Positions 39,315 to 49,400 of a DNA stretch of 64,000 bases are shown here, piece by piece. The stretch lies in the NCBI RefSeq assembly GCF_000002995.4, contig NW_025062479.1, positions 5,821,221-5,885,220 of the forward strand, read 5' to 3'. The position numbers were made by a program, and so were the translations under genes. The first letter of the stretch is position 1, and every line of letters starts with the position of its first letter. The DNA comes from Brugia malayi (lineage: Eukaryota; Nematoda; Chromadorea; Rhabditida; Onchocercidae). The notes under the pieces are model-generated. The model searched no databases. It was not told where the DNA came from and saw only the letters and a program-made list of their open reading frames with translations.

Positions 39315-41134
39315 CTTAAAGCACTGATAATTATATATAAAAACAAACACACTCCAAAACAAAATACATACATTTTCACATCATCTGAAGAGATTTGCAG
39401 GGAATGGAACTAAAGTGAAAAACCCTTAAAGTACGAAAATTATTACATGAATATACTCTATGAAGCTTCAAGTCAGACAACAGAACAGCACATATAAGTA
39501 TTTCAACCAATGAATGATCAATAATCGGATCATTGATCGCCGCTACCGTAAGCCTTGACCAAAGAGAGAAGGACCACACTCCAGTCTCATTTATTCAAAA
39601 GAACAATTTTGCTACGTAATTGCATAATAAAATTTACCAATGTTTTAATAGTTTACTTGGCAACACTAAAATCTCTCGAAAATTTACCGAAAAATCATAC
39701 TATAATTAATAAAACTTCAACTATACGTATATATCATTTCCATTAAGAGACATAGATCCAAACCAATGAACGGACGGCATTTCTTTCAGTACCTCGTCAC
39801 TACATCCACACCAATATCAGCCTCTACATACCCGCTGCGTCTTGCCTTCATGTGACGTCGACAGTCCGACGTCTCCTCTCTACCTGCAGTACATTTATAG
39901 AGAATTTGATGAAATGCACATATGAGCTACACAAACTGCAACTACGATGTGCAATTATTACGACTCAAGAATCATCACTGGCTTACTGCCGTCTCAGTGC
40001 GAAATGCGATTACTACTAGGTTTTGGTGAGTTGTGTACCTTGTTTAGTTTGGTGAAAATCGGACAACGACGCGACATTGCTAAAATTCACATGATCGGAA
40101 TGGTATGCACCACCAGCTTCGGTAACGGTTAATTTACCTGGTTACACCGTTAACGCTCACACAGAAACTGAGACTGGAGGGGAAACAATAAGAGATGGTA
40201 GCGCACGGAGAGCGAGAACACTTGGGAGGGAATAAAAAACCAACGAAAATAATGATAAGAATATGAAGCAGAAACTAGATTGCAAGTTAATTGATTTTAC
40301 TATGGAAAATAAATCGAATCTATACATTTAATAACTGATAGACGCATCACGGATTCCACCACATCCATATGGAATGAGTGGATGAACGAATGTATAAAAC
40401 CAATGAAGGTAATAAGTTAATGTTATTAAAAAAGATCCGCGCCATAGGGCCTAAAGATTATGGAGTAAATCAGAAACGCTGATAACTAGAATCTTGTCTT
40501 GATGTGTTTTCACTTTTTTTGAGGAAACCAGTTCACAATTTATACCATAATATACTTTGGTCATGTCAAAGTCTTCGTTTTAAATGGCTCTTGTTTAATA
40601 CCACTTTGTTTGCTTTTATATCATCTTAATTTTATCCTCTTTTCCAATGCTTCGTTCTGTTTCAGTTTAATTTTCGTTTGTCTTGTTTTTCTAAGAATGA
40701 GTAACACAAAACATAATTCTAGTTTTCAAGTCACTTTAATAAAAGATTCAATTTCGTCGAATTTTCCCTTGAAGTAGTGTCGTAAGATTCATAAATTTTC
40801 TAGAGATTTTGGATAATCATAGAATGTAACGGCAACAAATATATGAAAGCCACATCCATATCAAACTGCACTAAAATCTATCGAAATATATCAACGCAAG
40901 AAAAAAAAATACTAGCGCAGCATATTATATCAACATATAGCTTTTCGACTTCCAAACACAGAACCTGCACGCGCCTATTAGCATAACTATAAAAATCTAA
41001 ACATTCGCTTGCTAAATATGTCGTAACGTTTATCAGTAATTGACAAGAGCTACTGGATTTTTAATTATTTTTGTTTGTAAAAACTTCAAATACATATTTC
41101 CAAAATAAATTAGGAAAAAAAACTACGATGTTCA
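39315..41134. other. Upstream region of TRAP-beta and 3' flank of the subunit g gene
   Basis: About 1.8 kb with no recognised gene. The stretch at 39770-39900 is more GC-rich than the rest and contains an inverted repeat (39854-39873). Several short plus-strand open frames lack coding character. Confidence 0.4.
39854..39873. promoter_or_regulatory. Candidate bZIP-type palindrome upstream of TRAP-beta
   Basis: The sequence GACGTCG-acagtc-CGACGTC is a 7-base perfect inverted repeat with a 6-base spacer. Each arm carries the ACGT core bound by CREB/ATF/XBP1-class bZIP factors, and the left arm reads TGACGTCG. It lies about 540 bases upstream of the TRAP-beta start. Genes of the ER translocon are known targets of the unfolded-protein response, which makes a bZIP site plausible, but function is inferred. 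Confidence 0.3.
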
Positions 41135-42133
41135 TCAAGCTTTTGGAGGAATATCACAAGTGTTATCTTTGTGATGCTTCATCATGTTGGTCAGCTTTTT
41201 GTCAACATAGTTTGCTGGAACAATGTATCCAGCAAACGAACGACGTCCAATAGCTTCACCAACAAAAAACCAACAAATTATTTCCACTGCAATACATGTT
41301 CGCACTAGTGTATCCTATAAAACGCTCCTATAAAACGCACTAGCGCATTATATATACAAAGTGAGTCCGTTTATCAAAACAGTCAAATTCTCTTCTACCG
41401 AAGCAGTTCCTATCCTTGAACATTTATGGGAAAAAATCTAGTCAGTGATAACTAATAAAATTGTTATGCCGCACAGCCGCGTTTTCGTATAAACATCATA
41501 TTCATCATGATAACCTCGGCAGTATAAGGCGACCCCATTTTTAATTTCTTTACTTCAAAATTTATTTATCCCGTTACAACAAAGTTTTGAAATCTATTGA
41601 ACAAGTTCTGGTCTACAAAAAGTGATATGAAAGGAGAAAATAGTAATTTACCATGACGGTCCACTGAATATATGATCTGCTTGTAATGGCATCCATCATT
41701 TGCTTGAAATCTTTCTTTATAGTAGGCCAATCTTCCAACGTTGGTGGTTTTAATTCCTTATGCCAACAATCTTTCCACAATACTTTTCTTCGTGGAAGCT
41801 TAGAAACAGAACGCTTGCAAGAGTATTAAAATTTCAATAATCTCAAAAAGTCCTGACAGAGAACATATTCCACTCTGAAGACCTTGGCACAAAAACCCCT
41901 TTTTTTAAGGCATATAAGATGTTAAGATCGTATAATTTACGAAATCATTCTTTTATCTCTCCCCTACAGTTACAAAAGGAATCAACATCTTTCCATTTTC
42001 ACTAAAGTAAAATAAATAAACGCTCAGTGTAATCACCCTTAACTGTTCTGTTGATTACCTGAGTCAGCTGATAACGGTACAAGTAGCCCGCAGCATTTGC
42101 CAGTTTTTCGATGAGACCTATGTGTTTTGACAT
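41135..42133 (-). CDS. Mitochondrial ATP synthase subunit g
   Basis: Three exons (42059-42133, 41652-41813, 41135-41314) give 138 aa. The match to the family lies in LKPPTLEDWPTIKKDF (the ELxPPT block) and the C-terminal single transmembrane helix TLVRTCIAVEIICWFFVGEAIGRRSFAGYIVP, whose VGExIGxR motif is diagnostic. Nematode homologues carry the same extra C-terminal tail after GY. Subunit g sits in the membrane part of complex V and supports dimer formation and cristae shape. The start ATG is 2 bases after a TTTTTAG acceptor, implying an almost absent 5' UTR or leader trans-splicing. The terminal exon is entered at the TTTTATAG acceptor at 41315. Transcribed away from the MED9-like gene, 760 bases upstream. 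Confidence 0.92.
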
Positions 42134-42893
42134 ACCTAAAAAGTGAGTAGTTAAGGCAAACAACACTTAAAACTTAACAAATCCAAACTGTAACCGACGA
42201 AGCAAAACACTGAAATAGGCGACCTACTCGAGTCTTACATGATTGCTTCAGGTATACTACATACTTAAGCTATCAAATAGGATGATTGGTTTAGGTATAC
42301 GTTACCTACTTAAGCTAGCTCAAATACATTTTAATCTTATTCCAACGAAATAGCAAACTTCTTCGACAGTTGTCCTATGTCTACAATGCACATCTCTAAA
42401 ATAACAGGTACTATAAAACGGGAAAGCATATCGCTATATATTCTAACGAACGCTTTCCAGGACGATTTTTTCGCAACAATTTAATGTCTGTATAAAAAAG
42501 CGGGGTTCTGGGACGGAAATTAACACTACTGAGAAAAAATGTCGCTCAGTATTTCTGAATATATACTAGATTTGAAATGACAATACAAAGAACAAAGAAG
42601 AAAAATAAAACTCTTCCCCTTCTCTTATCCCCGCCAATCACTCTTAACAGCTCCCAAGAACAACCAAATCGTTGCACTGCAATACGCGCATCACTCGTAT
42701 AGGCCCAGTCGTATCCGAACAATTCTTCATAAAATTCGAACTCGACTAGACATGATGCTTACCAGAATACAGACGGGTCAGTTCAGTGTGGGTCATCGTA
42801 AATGAGAGTTGGTTGAGCGTATTTCGTGCTGTTATAAGGTGGAATGGATGGAGTAAATATATTCGTCGGTTTAGTTTCCTAAATGTGGCTATT
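42134..42893. promoter_or_regulatory. Divergent promoter region between subunit g and the MED9-like gene
   Basis: 760 bases between two oppositely transcribed genes, so both promoters should be here. Near 42240-42330 a 40-60 base segment containing ttaggtatac and ctacttaagct is present in two diverged copies (gcttcaggtatactacatacttaagct and gtttaggtatacgttacctacttaagct). No TATA-like or known factor site was assigned. Confidence 0.35.
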
Positions 42894-43577
42894 ATGAGCG
42901 TGGATGGGACCACTGCCTTGAAGAATTTAAATAACATTTACAACAGCATCCACAACTTCATCGCTTTGTAAGTTATTTCCCTAATTTCTCACTTATTTTA
43001 GATGGAATTGCTTTGACGGCTTTATGCTAAACATATTTCAGGATTTCTTCGGTTTGATGGTTTCATCCTAAACATATTTCAGGGTTTCTATGTATAGTCA
43101 TGTCCAGCACGAGATGCTTGCAAGAAGCGTGGATTTATTTTAACCTTTTACCCTATTTCAGCTGCTTCCGTTCCACAGTTCGAAGCATTTAAGTTCAGTG
43201 ACTACTCTCGCCATTTTCTGTTATAATGTCTTAATTGAGGTTCCGATATAGCTTGATAAAGACGGATAACAGCTTTCAAATTACAGAGCTGAAAAGGGAA
43301 ACAGTTCGGATATCGCATTAAAGCTACGTCACTTGGAAGCATCACTGGAACAGTTGAAAGAAGCCATTGATTCTACTTCTGATATTATTGGGTATGACAG
43401 CTTATGTTGTTGTATGGTGGCTTCCATCAGAAACGATTAAAAAGAAACTGCAAATTTTTTCTTTTTAGGAACGAAAATTACCAACGTGCTAGGATAGCTG
43501 ATTTGAATCGACGAATTACATTGAAAGACGGTTTAATCAATTCATTTCGAAATGGACAGTGCTCATTCGGCACATAA
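42894..43577 (+). CDS. MED9-like mediator subunit (tentative)
   Basis: Three exons (42894-42967, 43287-43391, 43469-43577) give a 95-aa acidic, helical protein starting MSVDGTTALKNLNNIY. The body is two predicted coiled-coil helices: LKLRHLEASLEQLKEAID and IADLNRRITLKDGLINSFRN. The spacing and ending (a helix, a short loop, then LxxxLxxKxxLIxxF) resemble the C-terminal domain of MED9, a small middle-module mediator subunit that contacts MED4/MED7. The match is by pattern only and other small coiled-coil proteins are possible. The stop codon lies inside the region that also holds the inferred MSS4 start, in another frame. Intron 1 contains a 41-base tandem-like duplication (43027-43087) that repeats an acceptor-like TTTCAGG. 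Confidence 0.5.
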
Positions 43578-44469
43578 TATTGACCTTGTATTGTTTTTTC
43601 CTTTAGTTGCACTGAGAGGTTCAACACTTTTCTCCTTAAATTTTACTAAGATCACCAGTATTGCCGCCAACTTCCTAAACTTAGATATTTCAGAATCTTT
43701 CTACAAATAACCGAAATAAGCTTCCCATTCTTTGCATGCGATGTAATTGTGCAATACTGTCTCCTAATGTTGCGTCTTTTGTGGATGCCAAACCATTTTC
43801 GCTACCGTTTTGTCGACAGGCAAAAAACAGCACTTCGATAAACGCAGAGGTTATCAATTCTTGGTGTGTTTTTTGTGAAAACATATTTCGATATCATTGT
43901 CTTAGAAAGCATAATACTGTAAATTCCAGCAGCACAAAATTCCAATGTACCAATTTATAAAAATGAATGCGTTATGAAGAAGTGAGTTGCAGTTTACAGC
44001 TAACATGTAATGTTAAAATCGTGTAAACCAGAGATTGCATCATTAGTATTGCCAGCGTTTAGCGTAACATTTTTTCCAGCAGCTGACTTATTTTCTAAAG
44101 GCATGATTTCTCTCATGATAGCAAGAAATGAAAATTTTCAAGGGAGGTGAGTGAACATATTTCAAGGAAAATAGGTGAGCATAACCTCTCTAAGCTGATT
44201 GAAGGTGTATCTCACTGGTGTGTTACTGGTATTCATTATCTGCATACCTTGTAAATAAGAGGTATATTAAATGTTGCACTTAGAGATTTTACGAATGTTA
44301 TAGGTGGCAGGTTGAGAGAATGTTCGATTTTGAAAATATTGGTTTTACACATGCTCGCGATGGTGTCAAATATTTGATATGCGCGAATTGTGAAGATGGC
44401 CCTGTAGGCTATCTATGTCCGGTGACCAAAGCGCACTTTGTTGCTGTATGTCGTGTCAAACAAGAATAA
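43552..44469 (+). CDS. MSS4/RABIF, Rab GTPase chaperone
   Basis: Three exons (43552-43587, 43694-43863, 44304-44469) give 123 aa, the same length as human MSS4. Both zinc-binding pairs are present: ILCMRCNCAILSP near residue 26 and LICANCEDGPVGY near residue 94. The signature MFDFENIGFT and the C-terminal FVAVCRVKQE also match the family. MSS4 binds nucleotide-free exocytic Rabs (Rab1/3/8/10) and stabilises them in the cytosol. The only ATG that gives the first Cys of the zinc site is at 43552, inside the last exon of the MED9-like gene and in a different frame; the nearest upstream acceptor is the one at 43468. An alternative first exon at 44010-44146 is described separately. The zinc-domain assignment is firm; the first exon is inferred. 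Confidence 0.88.
44010..44146 (+). other. Possible alternative first exon of MSS4
   Basis: Open from ATG at 44010 to a good donor (GGGAG then GTGAG) in phase 2, exactly the phase needed to join the MSS4 exon at 44304. It would encode about 45 residues beginning MLKSCKPEIASLVLPAFSV and would replace the first zinc Cys pair. A TTTACAG acceptor lies just upstream, though a minimal ATG-TAA precedes the start. It may equally be intronic sequence that happens to be open. Confidence 0.25.
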
Positions 44470-45766
44470 TTTGTTAGTGTTCTGAACAGCTCATGATTCT
44501 CTTTTCTCCATCTTTGTTCGATTGTCTGAACAACATTCAGTGATTGACGGTATTGCTTTAATAGCCTCAGATTTGATCTATTTTATGCTTTGCAAATTCT
44601 GATCTTTTTTATTAAAGTTGGAAGCTGTTTTTTGGAGTCAGACTAATCTTCTATTGTCCAAACATTACGATTGGCGTTGTAGGTATTTATCGTTCAAAAA
44701 AAAGAAAAGTGAATTGGGAAGAAAACTCGTTTTTACATGCAAGAAGTTGGGTGTGAGCAGCTCTGTAGTCTCGTTCAAGGTTTTGTCTCTATCATTGTCA
44801 ATATATGAATATTATGTTGCACATTACTTTTTGAATCGATTAATAACTTCTGGATATGAATGCTATAATTCGAAGAGCTAAACATGCTTCCATTAAGAAG
44901 TAAGGCTGTAGTTGAGTCCAGTTACCATTAAAAATTGGAAAAAATAAAGTATGAATTTATTGTAAATAACGGAAAACATGCACGCCGATATATTCCTTTT
45001 TTTCCTAGGAGTTTCTTGTTTTTTACTTCCGAAATTCTTGTTTCTAAATTCCAAGTGTGAGCAGCTCTCTTATAAATTTCAAGAAATGACATGCATATGT
45101 CCTTCAAAGAATTGAAATGAGGCGTTTTTCGTGACTGATTCGTCGTTAGTGTATGTGGTATGTTTTTAATATAAAATATATATATGTTCACTATAGTTTC
45201 GTGCTGGTATCACGGATGATAATGTTGCTAGTTTATTATAATTTAATGATATCAATGATAACGTTGCTATGTTTTTAATTCATAAATTGCATGCATTTCT
45301 TGTTTGCTGTAATTTAATAATGCTGTTGCAAATTATTATTATTTTTTGCTATTTTTTTAAATTAAAAATTGTATTTCTTATTTATTGCATTTTTACAGTA
45401 GTATCACAGATACATATTTCTCTTTCCTTAATTTGAAAATTGCATCTGTTTCTTATCACATTTTTGCAGTGATATTATATTTGTTGCCATGTTTTTCATA
45501 TAAAAGTTGCATATATTGTTTATTATTTAATAATGATATTACATATTCTGTATGTTGGTATGAAACATATTTGTTACTGTTCTCTGCACATAGTTTTTCT
45601 GCTGTATTGTTGAAATTCAGAATCTGTTAGGATTTTCTGATGTCCTTTAAGTGATTGATTATTGGCTTTTCTTTTTCTGCTGAAGGTCTTAATTTGTCGT
45701 GCTGTTTCGATGTTAATCCATGTTTGTTTTATGGATTATAGGAGGTGTGCTGTCCGACTGTTTAGG
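44470..45766. other. Intergenic with degenerate AT-rich repeats
   Basis: Between MSS4 and LSM3. From about 45190 to 45560 there are diverged copies of an 80-100 base unit (gttgctatgttttt, ataaattgcat, tttattataatttaataatg and similar), visible as recurrent phrases rather than exact repeats. Open frames at 44618-44881 and 45385-45630 are low-complexity and not supported as genes. Confidence 0.4.
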
Positions 45767-46459
45767 ATGGCAGCAGAACAGGGACAAACAAACGTAATTT
45801 TTTTTTTTTTTCGTTATGTATCTCCTAGTCTTATTTGTTTAAATTTACCAGTTATTGATCACTTCATTAGTTTTCAAGTTTTATTTATAGATTGTCAGTA
45901 CAGGTGTGGAAGAGCCATTGGATTTAATTCGATTGAGTTTGGATGAACGCATTTATGTGAAAATGCGCAACGATCGTGAGGTGTGTGTGTGTTTGGTTTT
46001 TGTTTTCAAACACGGAGTTATTAGAAACCGCTTTTGTGGGTAGTATAGTTATATGGTGCGGGATTTATCGCTTGAAAGTTGCTCTTCTGGTTTTTTATAA
46101 GAAAATTAATTGAAGTAATGGTTTCCTGAATCTGTCGTGCATAGTTATGGTCTTTAACTTTTTTTTTAGTCAATTTGAGTCGTTTTATGGTGGTTATTTC
46201 GCGGGTTGTTGATTACATAAAGGAAAAATACAAGCTTCAATAGTTGTGAACATTAAATTTCCAGGTCCGAGGTCGTTTGCATGCCTTTGACCAACATTTA
46301 AACATGATATTGTCACAAGTGGAAGAAACAGTAACCACTGTCGAACTGGATGAAGAAAATTTTGAGGAAATGCATAAACAGACGAAGCGTCAAATACCGA
46401 TGTTGTTTGTTCGGGGTGATGCTATTATACTTGTTGCTCCACCTTTGAGACATACATAA
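45767..46459 (+). CDS. lsm-3: LSm3, U6 snRNA-associated Sm-like protein
   Basis: Three exons (45767-45793, 45891-45980, 46265-46459) give 103 aa; human LSM3 is 102 aa. The Sm1 motif is [20 protein letters not shown] with [15 protein letters not shown], and the Sm2 motif is [17 protein letters not shown] (the usual hRG[DN]xhxhh pattern). LSm3 is part of the LSm1-7 ring that promotes decapping and mRNA decay in the cytoplasm and of the LSm2-8 ring that binds the U6 3' end in the nucleus. The ATG is one base after a TTTAG acceptor, consistent with leader trans-splicing. It lies 1.3 kb downstream of MSS4 on the same strand, so membership of one operon is possible but the gap is wide. Confidence 0.96.
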
Positions 46460-49400
46460 TTTCTTTTCGGTTTTTTATTGCATTGATCTGACTATTTGAT
46501 ATCTGCAAGCTCCTTTGGGATAGTTTTATATAATTTTCGATTCGCTCTGATAATTCAAGTTTCCTGGTTATCTCATTTTTCACTACCGATTTTGATCACA
46601 CTGCTTACTGACAGAGTCTATTGCATCACTTTATTTGAAATTATCATTTCCTCCATCAGTTATTCATGACTGTGCACTTGTTCTCCTCTTAATAATTTCG
46701 TTGTCATTTGATCCATTTCGAATAATTTGTTATTTTCTGTAAGTTGAAGATGCTTGTTGTTTTTGATGTTTTTTTTTTCCTTTTTGAGTGGAATTTCAAT
46801 TCAGAAGCAATGTTTTATAACATTGTATGTCGCTTCAATAGTATTATTTATGAATTTTTTAATGACCTACCTTGCTTACACTTTTTGAATTATTTCCCTA
46901 ATTTTATATACTACTTACTGATCTGTGGATTATATATTATGAAGTCTCGGTATACAAATTTTAAGAAAAGGAGAAAATTGAGGTGAACTTTGTGCACTTA
47001 TAAAATTTTTTCCCATGAACGAGTAAAAGTTTTTGTGGTCCTTTATCGCGTATATGTAAAGTCACTGTTCATATGAACATCTGGAAAGAGACCACAGTTG
47101 CTTACACGAATAGTGAGTTGCAAGTTGAAAAGGTGTGTTGTCACTTTATTATATGAAGTTAGCATGTGACGTAAGACAACAGTGCACTCCAGCAGTGTTA
47201 TTCAATATGGTGGCGTGAGATTGCTGACTTAAATTGTGTTGTCACTTGTTAGGGTTTTTCATTTGGCATTTGGTTCTTCATGGTTGATATGATAAAAAAA
47301 GAAATGAAATTGAGGTAACTGCGTTTCAAATAGAAGGTTCAGGTCATATTGGAGTTCTTCACTTTTTGCCAAGAATTTCTATTTAAATTTACAATTTGGT
47401 CGCAACAGTAATGTACATTGCGTATTTTAAATTCTTGTAGATTTCTTTATCCAAAAATGTCTCTACTTATTGCTTGTATTATTTTTATCAAACAGTGCCT
47501 CTGAAATGTCAATAATATTCTTTGATGAAGAAAGCGATAGTTAAAAAGCACGAACTACGAGACAATTTCTTCTTTTGTAGTGTTGAAAACCGATGATTTC
47601 GAAAAGCACAAGATTTTAGTTCTATTGATGTCGATGAAATTAATTTCTTTCTAGCGCCATGCTTATTGTTTGCATAGATCTGGGACTAAGCGCAACTGCA
47701 ACTGCAGTAAACTTTCTTTTAGGTGAAAAGTTACTCGAAAAGCATTGCTTAAAATGTTTAGATTTATTAAATAATAGTGGTGTTTTATTCAACACAAGCA
47801 TGCAAGACTAGTAACTGAAAGGAAAGAATAATGATGAAGTTGTGTGGAGTAATAGTATGGAAGAAAGAGGATACCAGATTTCGGATTGATTCAGGAAATA
47901 ATTGTCTTTCATGACTGAAGTCATATTCTTTATTTGTTTCTGTGGAGCTTGTAACAATTAAAATGATTGCCACTGCACATTACTATAGATTCAAGATCAA
48001 GTCGAGTAATATTTCTATTTAGGAGTCAGTCTCTTAAAGGGGTAACCTAAACAGCAAGCAGATGAATAATAGAAAGGTTTTGTCGAAAATGTAGCTGAAT
48101 AGTTATTTTGTAAGTTTAAAGCTTAAAAATGGTATCTTAGATAATTTGCATGTTTGATAAAAGAGAGGAAAGAAAGAAAAAGAAAGGCTAGACATTTGAA
48201 GACCTTCAAACTGAGATTACGGTGTTTCATTAAACGATAAAATGGACGAGGGAATGAAAAGAGAGGTTAGCGAACAAATTTCTTCAAACAGATAAACATT
48301 ACCAACACTCAGAATGTAATCATGTAAAATACCTCCTTCTTAATGTTCAGATCAATAGCTTTGAACTTTACCTGCTCGCAGCTGAAAACCATTTCATCAA
48401 ACAATATATTTTTCTCATGCATCATGTTTTTTAATCACTTACACCTGAAATATATTATACTACAAATCAAAATGAAATTTTCAAAAATTGTAGTAATCTG
48501 TGTTACCTTTTGGAATCCTTTAGTCTATCAGCATTCTTGATTTCAGTTTTAGCTTACATCGACTGTTACTCCGATATCTAAGTTTCTGCATTCCGATAAC
48601 CTGGAAAACTATAAAATTTGCAGCACTTGTACGAAGCTGAAAAAATAAATGTAAACAGCTGCTTGTTTCCTATTTATAGGTGGATGCATGCTAGCTAATG
48701 CGGTATGACTTGACGATGAAAATGCCAGTGGAAAACAACTATAGAATAACTGAATTCCGTTTACAACAGTCAATCATTCAATTTAGAAGTTGCATTCTCG
48801 ATGTAAACAAAATGCACATCTTTTCTTTTGATTGTTTGTAAAATAAAATTCATTTCATATTAATAATGAAACTTTTTTATTGCTTCAATTGATAGAAAAG
48901 TTGAAAATCAGTCAAGAAGAAAGGCACAACTATGATGAAATACATTTCAAACATACCAAAATAGAAAATTTCAAATCTCATTTCCATTTTTATTGCCAAC
49001 TATTTCCTTTTTCATATCAAAGACAATTCGAGATAAAAACGTTTGCAATATTATAGTATTTTCCTGAAAGAAACATCTTATTGCAATGAATCTTATCGCA
49101 TTAAGATTATTCTCCAGAAATGTCGAAAATGCTTTTTGAAGCAGTAGTTGTTATAAGTAGAATATTTTTCTAAATTTTTTTAAAACATTCAATCAGTATT
49201 CTTTCTATTTTCTTCTTTCCTCCTTCATATATAGATGACCTTTCTGTCGTAATCCAATCACTATTCACCTGCAGAATTAATCGGGATTTATTAGTATATC
49301 AAAAAGAATTCGGGATAAAATGCCTACAGTATTACAGTAATTTTCATGAAGAAAACATATCATTGCAATGAATGCATAAATATTATTTCCCAAGCGTAAT

